Source: DATEPR01 sp036273855
GTDB lineage: Bacteria; Actinomycetota; Actinomycetes; Mycobacteriales; Pseudonocardiaceae
Reading direction: 5' to 3'
DNA length: 64,000 nucleotides
Assembly: GCA_036273855.1 (NCBI GenBank)
Contig: DASUGU010000017.1
Location: forward strand, 72,891 to 136,890
A program made the position numbers and the translations under genes. Position 1 is the first letter of the stretch; each line of letters starts with the position of its first letter. Below, piece by piece: positions 19,816 to 29,483 of the stretch. The notes below the pieces were generated by a model. It had not been told where the DNA came from. It was given only the letters and a program-made list of their open reading frames with translations, and searched no databases.

Positions 19816-20193
19816 ATGACGTCGCGCCAGACCTCCCAGACGATGAAGCCCGCGACCGCGGCGAAGAAGCTGGGTGTGTACCTCGAAGCCACGCCTGCGG
19901 AGTTCCAGCAGGGTGTGGTCTCCCGCGACGAGCTGAACGCCCTGCAGGCCGACGCGCCGGAGTGGCTGCGCGAGTTGCGCCGCAACGGCCCGCACCCACG
20001 GCAGGTGGTGGCCGCGAAACTGGGCATTTCCATCAGCGGCCTGGCCCGCGCCGGGATCACCGAAGCGTTGACCAGGGACCAGATCGAGGCGATCAAGGCC
20101 GAGAACCCCGACTGGCTGCAACAGGAACGTGCCACCCAGGCCGAGTTCCGCCGGGAGACCGCCCGCCTCAAGGAATCCCGCCGCACGACCTGA
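19816..20193 (+). CDS. DUF5997 family protein
   Basis: A 125-residue protein from an ATG at 19816. The sequence TMKPATAAKKLGVYLEATP, FQQGVVSRDELNALQADAP, WLRELRRNGPHPRQVVAAKLG, ISGLARAGITEALTRDQI is typical of the short DUF5997 family, with a helix-turn-helix-like centre (VVAAKLGISISGLARAG). It diverges from the HTH-less LysR-type gene, which suggests the two act as one regulator; not proven. Its stop is three bases before the convergent flippase-like gene. Confidence 0.75.
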   Translation: MTSRQTSQTMKPATAAKKLGVYLEATPAEFQQGVVSRDELNALQADAPEWLRELRRNGPHPRQVVAAKLGISISGLARAGITEALTRDQIEAIKAENPDWLQQERATQAEFRRETARLKESRRTT

Positions 20194-20196
20194 CGG

Positions 20197-21177
20197 TCAC
20201 TCGGCCACAGTCGCCGCGACGGCGTGCCGGCCCGACCATGCGGCCACCGCCGCCAGCACCAGGTCACCCAGCGTCATCAGGATCCGCGACACCAAGGCGA
20301 CGGCCGTGGCGCCGGCAACGCCGACCACCGGGCCGAGCAGCGCCACGAGCAACAGGTCGCGGATACCGGCACCGGCCGGCGCGAAGACGACCAGGAACCC
20401 GACACACCAGGCGAATGCGAAACCGCCGATCGCGATCAGGATGGTCCGGCCGTCCGGCGCGCCGAGTCGGGCGGCCAGGAGCCAGATCTGCAGCCCGTAG
20501 AGCAGCCACGACACCATCGCCCAGCCCAGTGCGGCCATGACCTGACCGCCGGTCAGGGGCCGTTCCAGCGGTGGCCGCCTGGCCAGCCGCAGCAGGCGGT
20601 CCAGCAGCGGGTTGAGCAGGCGGGGGTGCAGGAACGCCAGCAGCACCGGCGCGGCGAGGAACGCCCACCAGTAGCCCGTGGCCGCGCCGGCCAGGAAGGG
20701 CAGCGTGACCAGGGCGGCGATCAGCCCGCCCAGCAGCGACACCAGCATGGTCAGCACCGACGCGGTAGCCGACCTGGTCCGGGGCACGTGGTAGGTGGTG
20801 CCCAGTTCCATCTGGGCGAGCACCGGCCACACCGACCCAGGCAGGTACTTGCCGAGTTGCCCCACGAAGACGACCTTGGCCGACGCCCGCAGCGGCAGTG
20901 GGGTGCCCAGCGCGGCCAGCAGTACCCGCCACACCTGCACGGCGAACCCCAGTCCGGCGACGGCAGCGACCAGTGCGCCGATCGCCGGCAGGACGCCGAT
21001 CTGGACCAGCGAGGTCCGCACGTCAGGCCACTGGCGGACGACCGCGTAAGCGCCGAGACCGACGGCGACGACCACGAACCCGTACCGCACGGCACGGCCG
21101 CCCAGTGCCCGCCGGACCACGGCGAACCGACCGACGGGGGTGTCGGCCTGCGGTGTGGCGACCGGCTGGTCGGGCAT
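20197..21177 (-). CDS. lysylphosphatidylglycerol synthase TM-region / flippase-like membrane protein
   Basis: A 326-residue polytopic membrane protein with about eight hydrophobic segments, of the family covering the transmembrane part of MprF and bacterial flippase-like proteins. Typical pieces are the segment from GQLGKYLPGSVWPVLAQMELG (residues about 105-125), a later GFAFAWCVGFLVVFAPAGAG (about 255-275) and IRDLLLVALLG. The first about 30 residues are cytoplasmic. No synthetase domain is attached, so it is probably a lipid or polysaccharide-precursor transporter. It is convergent with DUF5997 and diverges from the methyltransferase gene. Confidence 0.8.
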   Translation of the reverse strand: MPDQPVATPQADTPVGRFAVVRRALGGRAVRYGFVVVAVGLGAYAVVRQWPDVRTSLVQIGVLPAIGALVAAVAGLGFAVQVWRVLLAALGTPLPLRASAKVVFVGQLGKYLPGSVWPVLAQMELGTTYHVPRTRSATASVLTMLVSLLGGLIAALVTLPFLAGAATGYWWAFLAAPVLLAFLHPRLLNPLLDRLLRLARRPPLERPLTGGQVMAALGWAMVSWLLYGLQIWLLAARLGAPDGRTILIAIGGFAFAWCVGFLVVFAPAGAGIRDLLLVALLGPVVGVAGATAVALVSRILMTLGDLVLAAVAAWSGRHAVAATVAE

Positions 21178-21267
21178 AACGGCAGCCTAGCGAGTGCGGC
21201 AGCGGGGACCGGGCGGGCTAGGGTACCCGCCATCATGCGGGCAACGGCCGGGGTGGGAGTTGGGGAG

Positions 21268-22008
21268 ATGACGAACGCGGACGCGATCGCGCCGCTGGCC
21301 CCGAACGCCTGGCTGCGGTACGACGTGATCACCAGAATGCTCCCGCCCGGCGTGCGGGACGTACTGGAGATCGGCTGCGGCCAGGGAGCCGTCGGCGCCC
21401 GACTGGCCCAGCGCTGCACGTACGTAGGGGTAGAACCGGACGAGACGTCGTACGGAGTGGCCAACGCGCGGCTCAAGGCGATGGGCACAGGCGAGGTCCG
21501 GCACCAGTCCTCGACCGACCTAGGTGACGAGCGATTCGACCTGGTGTGCGCGTTCGAGGTGCTCGAACACGTCAAGGACGACGAGGCCGCCCTGACCGAA
21601 TGGGCCACCCACCTGCGCCCGGGCGGCTGGCTGCTGCTGTCGGTGCCCGCGCACCAGCACCGGTTCGGCCCGTGGGACGAGATCGTCGGCCACTATCGCC
21701 GGTACTCACCGGCGGACATCACGGCACTGCTGCACCGAACCGGCTTCACCGACGTTGAAGCACGGCAGTACGGCATGCCCCTCGGATACCTGCTGGAAAC
21801 CGTCCGCGACGCCATCGGCAAACGGAAACTGGCAGCGGCGGCAAAGGAAACCTACGCCGACCGCACAGCAGGCTCCGGCCGCCTCTACCAACCCAGCGGC
21901 GCGGTGCGAGGCACGATCATCCGCTGGGCAACAGCACCATTCCGAGTAACACAACGCGCCTTCCCGAACAAAGGCGTGGCGATGGTGGTCCGGGCGAGAC
22001 TGGCCTAG
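21268..22008 (+). CDS. class I SAM-dependent methyltransferase
   Basis: A 246-residue protein. The ATG at 21268 follows TTGGGGAG; an upstream ATG at 21235 is less well placed. Motif I is VLEIGCGQGAVGARLA (about residues 32-47), with VGVEPDETSYGVANARL for motif II, and FDLVCAFEVLEHVKDD and LRPGGWLLLSVP for the later motifs, the pattern of ubiE/COQ5-like methyltransferases. The region after 150 contains GHYRRYSPADITALLHRTGF, common in glycan- or lipid-linked methyltransferases. Substrate unknown. Confidence 0.82.
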   Translation: MTNADAIAPLAPNAWLRYDVITRMLPPGVRDVLEIGCGQGAVGARLAQRCTYVGVEPDETSYGVANARLKAMGTGEVRHQSSTDLGDERFDLVCAFEVLEHVKDDEAALTEWATHLRPGGWLLLSVPAHQHRFGPWDEIVGHYRRYSPADITALLHRTGFTDVEARQYGMPLGYLLETVRDAIGKRKLAAAAKETYADRTAGSGRLYQPSGAVRGTIIRWATAPFRVTQRAFPNKGVAMVVRARLA

Positions 22009-22422
22009 GTGACTCCCGGCTTGACGGAACGTCGCAACACGCGAGGTTCGGTGGCCAGCACCGGCCCGGTGATCGACGCGACCGAGATCACCCAACTCCC
22101 ACAACTGTCCAACGGCAGCCCGGGGAGACCACCAGCTACTGGGGCAGCCACGGCCTGGGCGTGTCCGTCCTCACCGCCATCGCCACCACATCGAGCTGAT
22201 CTTCCCAGCCGGTAGATCTGTCCGCGACGCGCCACACGATCGGGTACGCTCGCCAACCGGTCGGGGATGATCTCTGGACAGGAGCTGGCGTATCAATTGG
22301 CCTCGGATGGACACTCGGTCGGGCGTGCTCGACCAGCAAGTATAGACAGCTCACCTCGTGGTCTTCACCCCCTAGGGACCCCCTATAGAGTGGGCTTAGC
22401 CTGCTGTGCAAGCATCTGCGCC
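22009..22422. other. intergenic region, no supported gene
   Basis: About 410 bases between the methyltransferase and a small membrane peptide gene. Short open frames in all phases have low-complexity translations and no homology I recognise. The AT-rich run near 22340-22395, containing CCCCTAGGGACCCCCTATAG, could belong to the promoter of the following gene. Confidence 0.5.
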
Positions 22423-22542
22423 ATGATCAACAGGAACCAGGTGGCACGCCAGACCCGCTGGCTCGTGCTGCTCCTTGCCACAATGGCCATGATGGTCCTG
22501 TCCACCGGTATGGCGGCGGCGGCCTGGTACGTGCATACCTAG
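22423..22542 (+). CDS. small single-pass membrane peptide
   Basis: A 39-codon frame starting at the ATG at 22423: a short basic head (MINRNQVARQTR) followed by one hydrophobic segment LVLLLATMAMMVLSTGMAAA and a short tail. The architecture fits a membrane peptide or a signal-peptide-like sequence. It lies just before a strong hairpin and the STAND regulator. No clear ribosome site is visible, so it is tentative. Confidence 0.4.
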   Translation: MINRNQVARQTRWLVLLLATMAMMVLSTGMAAAAWYVHT

Positions 22543-22559
22543 AGGCCGAGGCGGGACCT

Positions 22560-22599
22560 GACGCCGGTGCACGGGCCTGATCGGCCCGGCGCCGGCGTC
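22560..22599 (+). terminator. strong hairpin, terminator-like
   Basis: GACGCCGGTGC (22560-22570) and GCGCCGGCGTC (22589-22599) pair with one mismatch, enclosing a second perfect stem CGGGCC/GGCCCG. The long GC-rich stem with a five-base loop could end transcription of the small peptide gene or protect an mRNA end. It lacks a U tract, so factor-independent termination is not certain. Confidence 0.55.
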
Positions 22600-22688
22600 C
22601 TGTCATATTGGTAAAGAGTTACCATCGATTGTTCGTATTAAGCCGCGTACCGTATGGTCGGTATCCAGATCGTAGGCGGGGAGCGGCC

Positions 22689-24827
22689 GTGGGATCGAGA
22701 TCGACCGAAGAAGATCGCCCGAGTCGCGGGGGCGCCGGGGCTGCCGAGTACCTTAATTCTATTGCCGAGTCGGCATCGGGATCGGTGGTACAAGCTGGTG
22801 AGATTCAGGGCGGCGTGCACATACATCAACAGCGGGCCGACAGTGAGCGAGTGATGCCGCGGCAGCTATTCCCGCCGCCGCGACGATTTGTCGGTAGAGA
22901 CCGCGAACTCGCAAAGCTGAACGAGCTGCTCACCGAAACGCGCGGAATCTCGCCCGCTGTATTGCTGCTGCACGGTACCGGCGGGGTCGGAAAAACGGCG
23001 CTCGCACTGCGCTGGCTGGCGAATGTGATCAATCTTTTTCCGGACGGCCAGTTGCACGCCGAGCTGACCCTGTCCAGCGGTGACGCGATGGCTTCGGAGG
23101 ACGTTCTCGGCCAGTTTCTGCGGGCGCTGGGCGTGCCGCCGCAGCGGGTGCCGTCCGGCCTGGCCGAGCGTACGGCACTGTATCGGTCGCTGACCGCCAA
23201 CCGGGCGTTGGCCATACTGCTCGACGACGCCGTTTCCGCGGCTCAGGTTCGTACCCTGCTGCCGACGTCGCCCCTTAGTCTGACCGTGATCACGAGCCGT
23301 CGGCAGTTGCTCGGATTGTTGGCAGAGGGAGTACAGGTCCTGTCGGTCAATTCGCTTGATTCGAATGGCGGTCTTGAACTGCTCAGCAATACGATCGGCG
23401 CACAGCGCGTGACCGCAGAACAGGCCGTCGCCGCGCAATTGGTGGAACTGTGCGCCGGGCTGCCGGTAGCGCTCTGCGTGGTGGCCGCGAGAGCCGTGGC
23501 CCGGCCGCGGCGGCCGCTCGCACGAATCGCCGAGGAGTTGCGTGAGGAACGCACGAGACTCGACGCGCTTTCGATGGAGGGGGAATTGTCGGTGCGATCG
23601 ACTTTCGATATCGCATATGCCGAACTACCCGCGCCGCTGCGGGCATGCTATCGCGCATTGGGAATCCATCCCGGCCGAATATTTCCGGTCGAGGCAGTCG
23701 CCGCCGCGATCGAGACCGATGTGCGCGCGGCGCACCGCCAGCTGGACGAACTCGTCGACGCGAATCTGCTCGAAGAAGCTGACGACGACCGGTACCGATT
23801 CCACGATCTGGTCAGGGTGCATGCGCTGGATCAGGCGATGCGGCACGACTCGGACGAGGGGCGGCGGGCAACGCTGCGCCGCATGCTGCACTGGTATCTT
23901 CGCGCGGCTCTGGCGGCGGGGCGTATGGCCATGCCGTCCCGGCGGGTGCTCGCCTACGACTTCGGGAACGACAGCCACCTCAGCCTGCCACGATCGGTCA
24001 CCGACCCGGCATCGGCGATGGACTGGCTGGATGAGTTCCGCGCCAACCTGACCGCCGCCATCCGGGACGCGGCAAAGGTCGACCTGCCCGAGCTCACCTA
24101 CCACCTCGTCGACGCGGTACAGCCTCTGATCATCCTGCACAGTCATGATCGGAACACCCTGGAGATCGACACATTGGGGCTGCGTGCCGCCGAGGCGATC
24201 GATGACGTCCGGGGCGAGCTGGACCTGCGCAAGCGACTGGCGCGGCTGTACGCGTTTCTCGGCGAGTTCGAGGCTGCCGACCGGCACGCCGCCGTGGCAC
24301 TGGAACGCGCCCGCGCGGCACGAGACCGGGTCGAGGAGGCGACAGCGCTGGAGACCCTCGGCGAACTCGCGACCCGGCGGAATAGACCCGGCGATGCGGC
24401 TGACCTCTTCGGCCGGGCACTGGTCATCCTCCAGCCGTTGCACCGGAACAGGACCGAAGGGCTGCTGCTCACCACATACGGTGCCGTGTTGTACCAGGTC
24501 GGCAGCACGGACGAGGCGGCGACTCTGCTCCGCCGCGCCGTCACCCTGCTGGCCGAGCTGCGCCCGACCGACATGTACAACCTGGCCCGCGCGAAGGCCG
24601 CGCTGGCCAAGGTCTGTGTCGCTACGGGAGCCTTCACCGACGCCCGGCCACTGCTGGAGGAGGCGATCGCGGTAATGGCCGAGTACGGTGCCGACCACGA
24701 ACGCGCCGACGTCCATCGCACGGTGGCCGAACTGGCCCGCGGCATCGGCGACATGGCGATGGTGGACCGCCATGCCGCCATCGCCGAGGGCCTACGTGAC
24801 AAGCAGCGCGGCACCGACCTCCGCTAG
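22689..24827 (+). CDS. STAND (NB-ARC/TPR) ATPase regulator
   Basis: A protein of about 712 residues from the GTG at 22689, preceded by GGGGAG; a longer frame upstream is less likely. The N-terminus carries the segment SGSVVQAGEIQGGVHIHQ, common ahead of actinobacterial NB-ARC proteins. Then FVGRDRELAKLNELL, Walker A GTGGVGKTALALRW, ILLDDA as Walker B, VITSRRQLLGL and an LCAGLPVAL GxP motif. The C-terminal about 350 residues look like helical TPR-like repeats (e.g. ALETLGELATRRNRPGDAA). It has no DNA-binding domain, so it likely senses or signals, possibly with the larger SARP-STAND at 26709. Confidence 0.8.
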   Translation: MGSRSTEEDRPSRGGAGAAEYLNSIAESASGSVVQAGEIQGGVHIHQQRADSERVMPRQLFPPPRRFVGRDRELAKLNELLTETRGISPAVLLLHGTGGVGKTALALRWLANVINLFPDGQLHAELTLSSGDAMASEDVLGQFLRALGVPPQRVPSGLAERTALYRSLTANRALAILLDDAVSAAQVRTLLPTSPLSLTVITSRRQLLGLLAEGVQVLSVNSLDSNGGLELLSNTIGAQRVTAEQAVAAQLVELCAGLPVALCVVAARAVARPRRPLARIAEELREERTRLDALSMEGELSVRSTFDIAYAELPAPLRACYRALGIHPGRIFPVEAVAAAIETDVRAAHRQLDELVDANLLEEADDDRYRFHDLVRVHALDQAMRHDSDEGRRATLRRMLHWYLRAALAAGRMAMPSRRVLAYDFGNDSHLSLPRSVTDPASAMDWLDEFRANLTAAIRDAAKVDLPELTYHLVDAVQPLIILHSHDRNTLEIDTLGLRAAEAIDDVRGELDLRKRLARLYAFLGEFEAADRHAAVALERARAARDRVEEATALETLGELATRRNRPGDAADLFGRALVILQPLHRNRTEGLLLTTYGAVLYQVGSTDEAATLLRRAVTLLAELRPTDMYNLARAKAALAKVCVATGAFTDARPLLEEAIAVMAEYGADHERADVHRTVAELARGIGDMAMVDRHAAIAEGLRDKQRGTDLR

Positions 24828-25052
24828 AGCAGAACAATGGCTGTGGCGACTGCCAGCACTACAGCGGCGCCTGCTGACGGTTGTTCTCGCCGTTGACGAC
24901 ATCGATCTGTGCACCCTGGCGGCGTTGACGTGCAGCGATACCACCACTGCACTCTGCGTGTCCTGCAGGGTGACCCGGCGGCGGCCTCCACCACACGCTA
25001 TGCCAGGCGGCCGGACCAGCACCTCGCCGAACCGTGAGCAGAACTCCACCAG

Positions 25053-25289
25053 CTACTTCAGATCCGCTGGCCGGCCCGGCCGTATGTACAGTCCTGATAG
25101 GACAGTATGGCGTCCGTTCGGGTCGTACGCGACGGCGACCGGGCAGCCCGGATAGTCAGACAGCACAGAAGCCGTCCACCGCCAGCCATCGGCGGGTGTG
25201 CCGAACACGCGCAGGATGATGTCGGCACTCGGCATCCGGTGCCGTGCCGCGGGTTCGGCGGTCAGCACGACGCACTGCTCATCCGGCAT
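25053..25289 (-). CDS. hypothetical 78-residue protein downstream of glycosyltransferase-like gene
   Basis: The ATG at 25289 follows a strong GGAGGTG site and overlaps the end of the larger gene by 11 bases, implying translational coupling. The protein (begins MPDEQCVVLTAEPAAR) has a strand-rich middle DGWRWTASVLSDYPGCPVAV. It has no membrane segment and no recognised domain. Confidence 0.5.
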   Translation of the reverse strand: MPDEQCVVLTAEPAARHRMPSADIILRVFGTPADGWRWTASVLSDYPGCPVAVAYDPNGRHTVLSGLYIRPGRPADLK

Positions 25290-26511
25290 GACGACGGGCA
25301 CCTCCCACCTCCGGCGGCGGGTCGGGTTCGATCGCGCGGTGTCGACCCGGTACGGGCATGCCGAGCAGCCGGTACATCTCGGCCCGCAGCAGTCGCTGCG
25401 CTTGGCCGGGTACTGAGGTGATTCGCGCAGCGACCTCGATAGCCAATGTCCGCGGTACGCCGACGGCTGCCCGTCGGATCTGGGACGGCAGTGCGGCGGC
25501 GACGTCCAAGGTCCGCACACGCCGACGCACCAGCCACTGTGCGGAGTGCTCGTCGACGTCCTCTGAGTCGTCGACCAGCAGGACCGGAATCCCTGTCGAC
25601 GCCGCATAGGTCGGCATTGATCCGTGGTCACCGATGACATAGTCGGCCGCCGCGACCATGGCCCGCCAGCCGCACTGCGGTTCGACCACCAGGAGACCGC
25701 CGGACCGTTCGTCGGCCAGCCACGCCTGGATCTGGCGGGCGCCATGGGCGGACCACACCGCGGGATGCAACTGGGCGGCGATCCGGTAGCGCCGCGGGTC
25801 CAGTTCGTCCAGGAGGCGGGCGAACAGGTCCCGGTGCCGTTCGAACAGCGAGTGCGCGCCCCACGTCGCGCTGACGACGAGCAGTCGCTGTCCCGGTCGC
25901 ATGCCCAGTGCCTCCCGGTAGGCGGCCCGGTGGCGCAGGTCGGCGTGGAGTCGGTCGTAGCACGGGTCGCCTGCGACGACGGCCACCGGCACGGCCTGCG
26001 GGCAGGACCGGGCCAGCAGGTCCCGGTGCGAGTCGTGCGGCAACAGGATCGACGAGGGCACGACCCGCCCCTCGGAGACCAGTTGTTCCGGCCCCAGACC
26101 GTAGACGGGCGGCTCGACGGCGCAGGCCGTCGCCTCGGCCCGTGGCGTCCGCTTGGCGTAGCCGGCGCCGTGCGGCAGCACCATGATCGGTGCGTGCAGT
26201 TCCGGCAGCCCGCCGTAGGCGGCCGCCAGCGCGAGGTCGAATCGTTCCGAGACGGCCTGGCGCCAGGACGTCGTCATCGCGCCGATGGAGTGCAGGTAGT
26301 CGGCCACACCGTGGCCGAAGACGTCCGGTCCGCACGTGTAAACGGTTTGGATGTCCTGGTCACCCTCGACCAGTTCAACGACGTCCAACAGCCGTTGCAC
26401 GGACACCAGCGTGTGAGCGACCACCAACAGCCGCCGCCGCACCCTGCGAGTCATCCAACGCTGCGCGTCAATGCCAAGTGGCACATTCAGCCACACCGAG
26501 TCACACACCAT
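25279..26511 (-). CDS. CDP-glycerol glycerophosphotransferase-like GT-B protein
   Basis: About 410 residues from the ATG at 26511, directly preceded by GGAGGCAGC. An N-terminal Rossmann-like half is followed by a C-terminal half with the segment GGWRAMVAA-like CGWRAMVAAADYVIGDHGSM and PTYAASTGIPVLLVD, closely resembling the DxSS/GDHS-type donor loop of TagF/TagB-like transferases; LPHGAGYAKR and AQLHPAVWSAHG are further family-like motifs. The donor and acceptor are unknown. It diverges from the SARP-STAND gene at 26709. Confidence 0.55.
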   Translation of the reverse strand: MVCDSVWLNVPLGIDAQRWMTRRVRRRLLVVAHTLVSVQRLLDVVELVEGDQDIQTVYTCGPDVFGHGVADYLHSIGAMTTSWRQAVSERFDLALAAAYGGLPELHAPIMVLPHGAGYAKRTPRAEATACAVEPPVYGLGPEQLVSEGRVVPSSILLPHDSHRDLLARSCPQAVPVAVVAGDPCYDRLHADLRHRAAYREALGMRPGQRLLVVSATWGAHSLFERHRDLFARLLDELDPRRYRIAAQLHPAVWSAHGARQIQAWLADERSGGLLVVEPQCGWRAMVAAADYVIGDHGSMPTYAASTGIPVLLVDDSEDVDEHSAQWLVRRRVRTLDVAAALPSQIRRAAVGVPRTLAIEVAARITSVPGQAQRLLRAEMYRLLGMPVPGRHRAIEPDPPPEVGGARRHAG

Positions 26512-26708
26512 GCTGCCTCCCCGATCGGTCCTCGACGTGTGCGATCCCATCGTGAGCGGCGTGGTGGCCAAAACAGCTTCAGTTTGGTTGTCAACCCACT
26601 GTGCGAGTCGGTAACAAGTCCATATCAAAATGTGATCATGTCATGCCAAGTTTCGCGCGGGTGCACACTGCATAGAGGGCGGTAGGCAAAACCAAAGCGG
26701 GGAACGTC
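26512..26708. promoter_or_regulatory. divergent AT-rich promoter region
   Basis: A 197-base region between two divergent genes, noticeably AT-richer than its surroundings (e.g. AAAATGTGATCATGTCATGC near 26631-26650). It is expected to hold promoters for both the glycerophosphotransferase-like gene and the SARP-STAND regulator. No confident promoter hexamers were identified. Confidence 0.4.
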
Positions 26709-29432
26709 GTGATGATGTTTCGCATCCTGGGGCCGGTCGGACTGTATCAGCAGGAACATGCCGTGGAACTCGGCTCGGCCAAGATCAGGGGATTACTCGG
26801 AATCTTGCTCCTCCAAGCGAATAGTCCGGTGCCGATCGACGCGATCATCGACCAATTGTGGGACGCGTCGGGCGGACGCGGCAACGGCACCAAAGGGCGG
26901 GCGCTGCCGCACGACCCGCGCAAGGTACTCCAAGGGTATGTGTCCCGTCTGCGGAACGTGCTGAAACGGGCCGGCGTACCCGGGAACGTACGCACCGAAG
27001 GCGGCCACTACGTCCTGAACATCGACCCGGACTTCGTTGACTACCACCGGTTCCACGAACATGTCTCGGCCGGCCAGCACGAGTACAGGGCACACAACTA
27101 CGAACGCGCCGCCGAGTTGCTGACCGAAGCCGTCGAGTTGTGGCAGGGCCAGCCGTTCGCCGATCTGCCCACATCATGGGCGCAGCGGAAGGCCGAGACA
27201 CTGGAGGCGAACGAGTTCCTGCCGGTCTGTTTCGATCTGTGTCACGCCGAACTGGCGCTCGGCAGGGCGGACCACGTCCTGGAGATCATTCGCGCACGGT
27301 TGTCGGGTCACGAGTCCGATCCGAGACTTGTTGAATTGCGGATGCGGGTGCTGGACGCGATGGACAGCCGAAGCAGCCTCATCAGCTATTATCACGACGC
27401 CGTCGCCGCGGTCCGACGGGACTTCGATGATGCCTCGGCCGATCATGTGACGAGGCTGTACGATGAGTTGAGCGCTCGGGTTCCTCCAGCCCGCGCCACG
27501 CCATTCCCGGCGGAGCCGGAACGTGATCTCGGCCCCTTCAGCTTGCCCAGATACATTCCGTCATTCGTCGGCCGCACCGAGATTATGCGCCAACTTGACA
27601 AATGGTTGACAGACGTCGACCGGACCGACGTCGTCGTGTTGCACGGAAAGCCCGGAGTCGGGAAGACGGCGTTGGCGATCAACTGGGCACATCGGCAGCG
27701 GAACCGATTCCTGGACGGCGTACAGTACGCCGATCTCAACGGCTACGGTCCCGGTCGCCCGACAGCAACGGAGGCGGTACTCGCCACATTCCTGACCGCA
27801 TCCGGAATGTCCGTCAAGGACATCCCGGATGCTGGCGAGGGCCTGGGGGCGCGGACCGAGCTGCTGAGACAGCGGTTGGCCGGCCGGCGGGTGCTGTTCG
27901 TGCTGGACAACGCCGTCGACTCGGCGCAGGTCACTCCGTTGCTCACGGCCACAGCACCGAACCCCGTGCTGATCACCAGCCGACAGCGGATGAGCTTGGT
28001 GCACCACGGCGGCCGCGGTATCACGGTGCCCCTGCTTGAGCCCGACGAGGCGATCACCTTCCTGCTACGGGATGTCCGGGATCCGCACGCCGGGCAGGAC
28101 ATGGAGTCGTTGCGTGACCTCGCCGCGTTGTGCGGCGGCCTGCCGATCGCGCTGTGCGTCGTTGGCGAGTACCTGGCCACCGGGTCCGATGTCCCGCTGC
28201 CGGAGATCACCCGCCACCTGCGGCAACGGCAACTGCTCGACGCCGGCGGTCACGGTGATTCGGGATTCCGCTCCATCCGGGCCGTCTTCGACCTGTCCGT
28301 GGACCGGTTCGCGCCGGACCTCGCCCGGTTCTTCGACCTGCTCGGCGTGTTCCCGTCGGCCCGAATCACCACCGAGGTGGCCACGGCCATCTCAGGGCTG
28401 CCGGCCGCCGAGGTCGAGCGGATGTTCGACAACCTCGTCGGCGTGCACATGGTCGACCGATTATCGGCCGACAGCTACGGCCTGCACGACCTCATCTACC
28501 AGTACGCCGAGCACAGGGCACTGCGCCATGTTCCCTCGGCCGTTCGCGACGCGGCGATTCACCGGATGGTCGACTGGTACCTCTACAGCGGCAGGAACGC
28601 GATCCGCTTGATGGCGTCCGAGGATGCCCTCGTCCCGCCGCTGACCGAGGAACCGGCCATGGCCGGCCGCGAGTTCGACGACGCAGACCAGGCGCTGCGG
28701 TGGTTCCTGGCCGAACGGAGCAACATCATCGGCGTCAGCCTGATCGCGGCGACCCAGAACATGCACGAACACGTGTGGCGGCTCGTCGGCCTGTTCAGCG
28801 GCGAGCTGATCCACCACAGCGATCCGGCCGAACTCGTCGATATCCACCGGCACGCGCTGGCCGGTGCCCGGTTCGAAGGGGCGCGGGACGGTGAGTCCGG
28901 CATCCTGAACAGCCTCGGCGCGATCGAGTACCGACGGAAGAAGTACGTGGTCGCCGCCCGCTACTTCACCACGGCGTTGGAGATCTTCCGCGACATCAAC
29001 GACGAGGCGGGCGAGGCCACCTGCCTGTACAACCTCGGCAACACATACCTGGAGCGCGACCACTTCGACCGGGCCGTCGACTACTACCGGCTCAGCCTCG
29101 CTGTGGCGGCACGGATCGGTGCCACGCAGACCGAAGCGTTCGTGTACCACCGGCTCGGCGATGCCTGCCAGCGCTGCGGGCAGCCCGAGCAGGCGGCGCC
29201 ATACCTGCGCCGTGCGCTGCGCATCCGCACGGATCTGGACGACCAGCGAGGTCGAGCTCAGACACTGGCGATGCTCGGCAGGGTGTGCCTCGATCTGGGC
29301 AACCTGGCCGCCGCCGCGGACCACTGTGACGAGGCAATCGCCATGGCGCGCCGAATCTCCGAACAGCTCATCCTGACCACGGCCCTGCGGACCAGGGCCG
29401 AGATCGACGCCCGTCTGACCGTCGAGATATGA
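26709..29432 (+). CDS. AfsR/SARP-type regulator (wHTH-BTAD-NB-ARC-TPR)
   Basis: A 907-residue protein from a GTG at 26709, with ATGs at 26712 and 26715. The first about 100 residues are an OmpR-type winged helix (FRILGPVGLY, LGSAKIRGLLGILLLQANS, VPIDAIIDQLWD, LQGYVSRLRNVLKRAG), followed by the BTAD helical domain (YERAAELLTEAVELWQGQPF). An NB-ARC ATPase then reads FVGRTEIMRQL, Walker A GKPGVGKTALAINW, VLFVLDNAVD and ITSRQRM. The C-terminus has TPRs (NSLGAIEYRRKKYVVAARYF and similar). Such AfsR proteins activate antibiotic clusters; its proximity to the 31-56 kb cluster makes it a candidate activator. Confidence 0.9.
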   Translation: MMMFRILGPVGLYQQEHAVELGSAKIRGLLGILLLQANSPVPIDAIIDQLWDASGGRGNGTKGRALPHDPRKVLQGYVSRLRNVLKRAGVPGNVRTEGGHYVLNIDPDFVDYHRFHEHVSAGQHEYRAHNYERAAELLTEAVELWQGQPFADLPTSWAQRKAETLEANEFLPVCFDLCHAELALGRADHVLEIIRARLSGHESDPRLVELRMRVLDAMDSRSSLISYYHDAVAAVRRDFDDASADHVTRLYDELSARVPPARATPFPAEPERDLGPFSLPRYIPSFVGRTEIMRQLDKWLTDVDRTDVVVLHGKPGVGKTALAINWAHRQRNRFLDGVQYADLNGYGPGRPTATEAVLATFLTASGMSVKDIPDAGEGLGARTELLRQRLAGRRVLFVLDNAVDSAQVTPLLTATAPNPVLITSRQRMSLVHHGGRGITVPLLEPDEAITFLLRDVRDPHAGQDMESLRDLAALCGGLPIALCVVGEYLATGSDVPLPEITRHLRQRQLLDAGGHGDSGFRSIRAVFDLSVDRFAPDLARFFDLLGVFPSARITTEVATAISGLPAAEVERMFDNLVGVHMVDRLSADSYGLHDLIYQYAEHRALRHVPSAVRDAAIHRMVDWYLYSGRNAIRLMASEDALVPPLTEEPAMAGREFDDADQALRWFLAERSNIIGVSLIAATQNMHEHVWRLVGLFSGELIHHSDPAELVDIHRHALAGARFEGARDGESGILNSLGAIEYRRKKYVVAARYFTTALEIFRDINDEAGEATCLYNLGNTYLERDHFDRAVDYYRLSLAVAARIGATQTEAFVYHRLGDACQRCGQPEQAAPYLRRALRIRTDLDDQRGRAQTLAMLGRVCLDLGNLAAAADHCDEAIAMARRISEQLILTTALRTRAEIDARLTVEI

Positions 29433-29483
29433 CGAGGCGACCGGCGGATGGCAAACCCGCCTGTCGCCAGGTTCGCATGGTCG

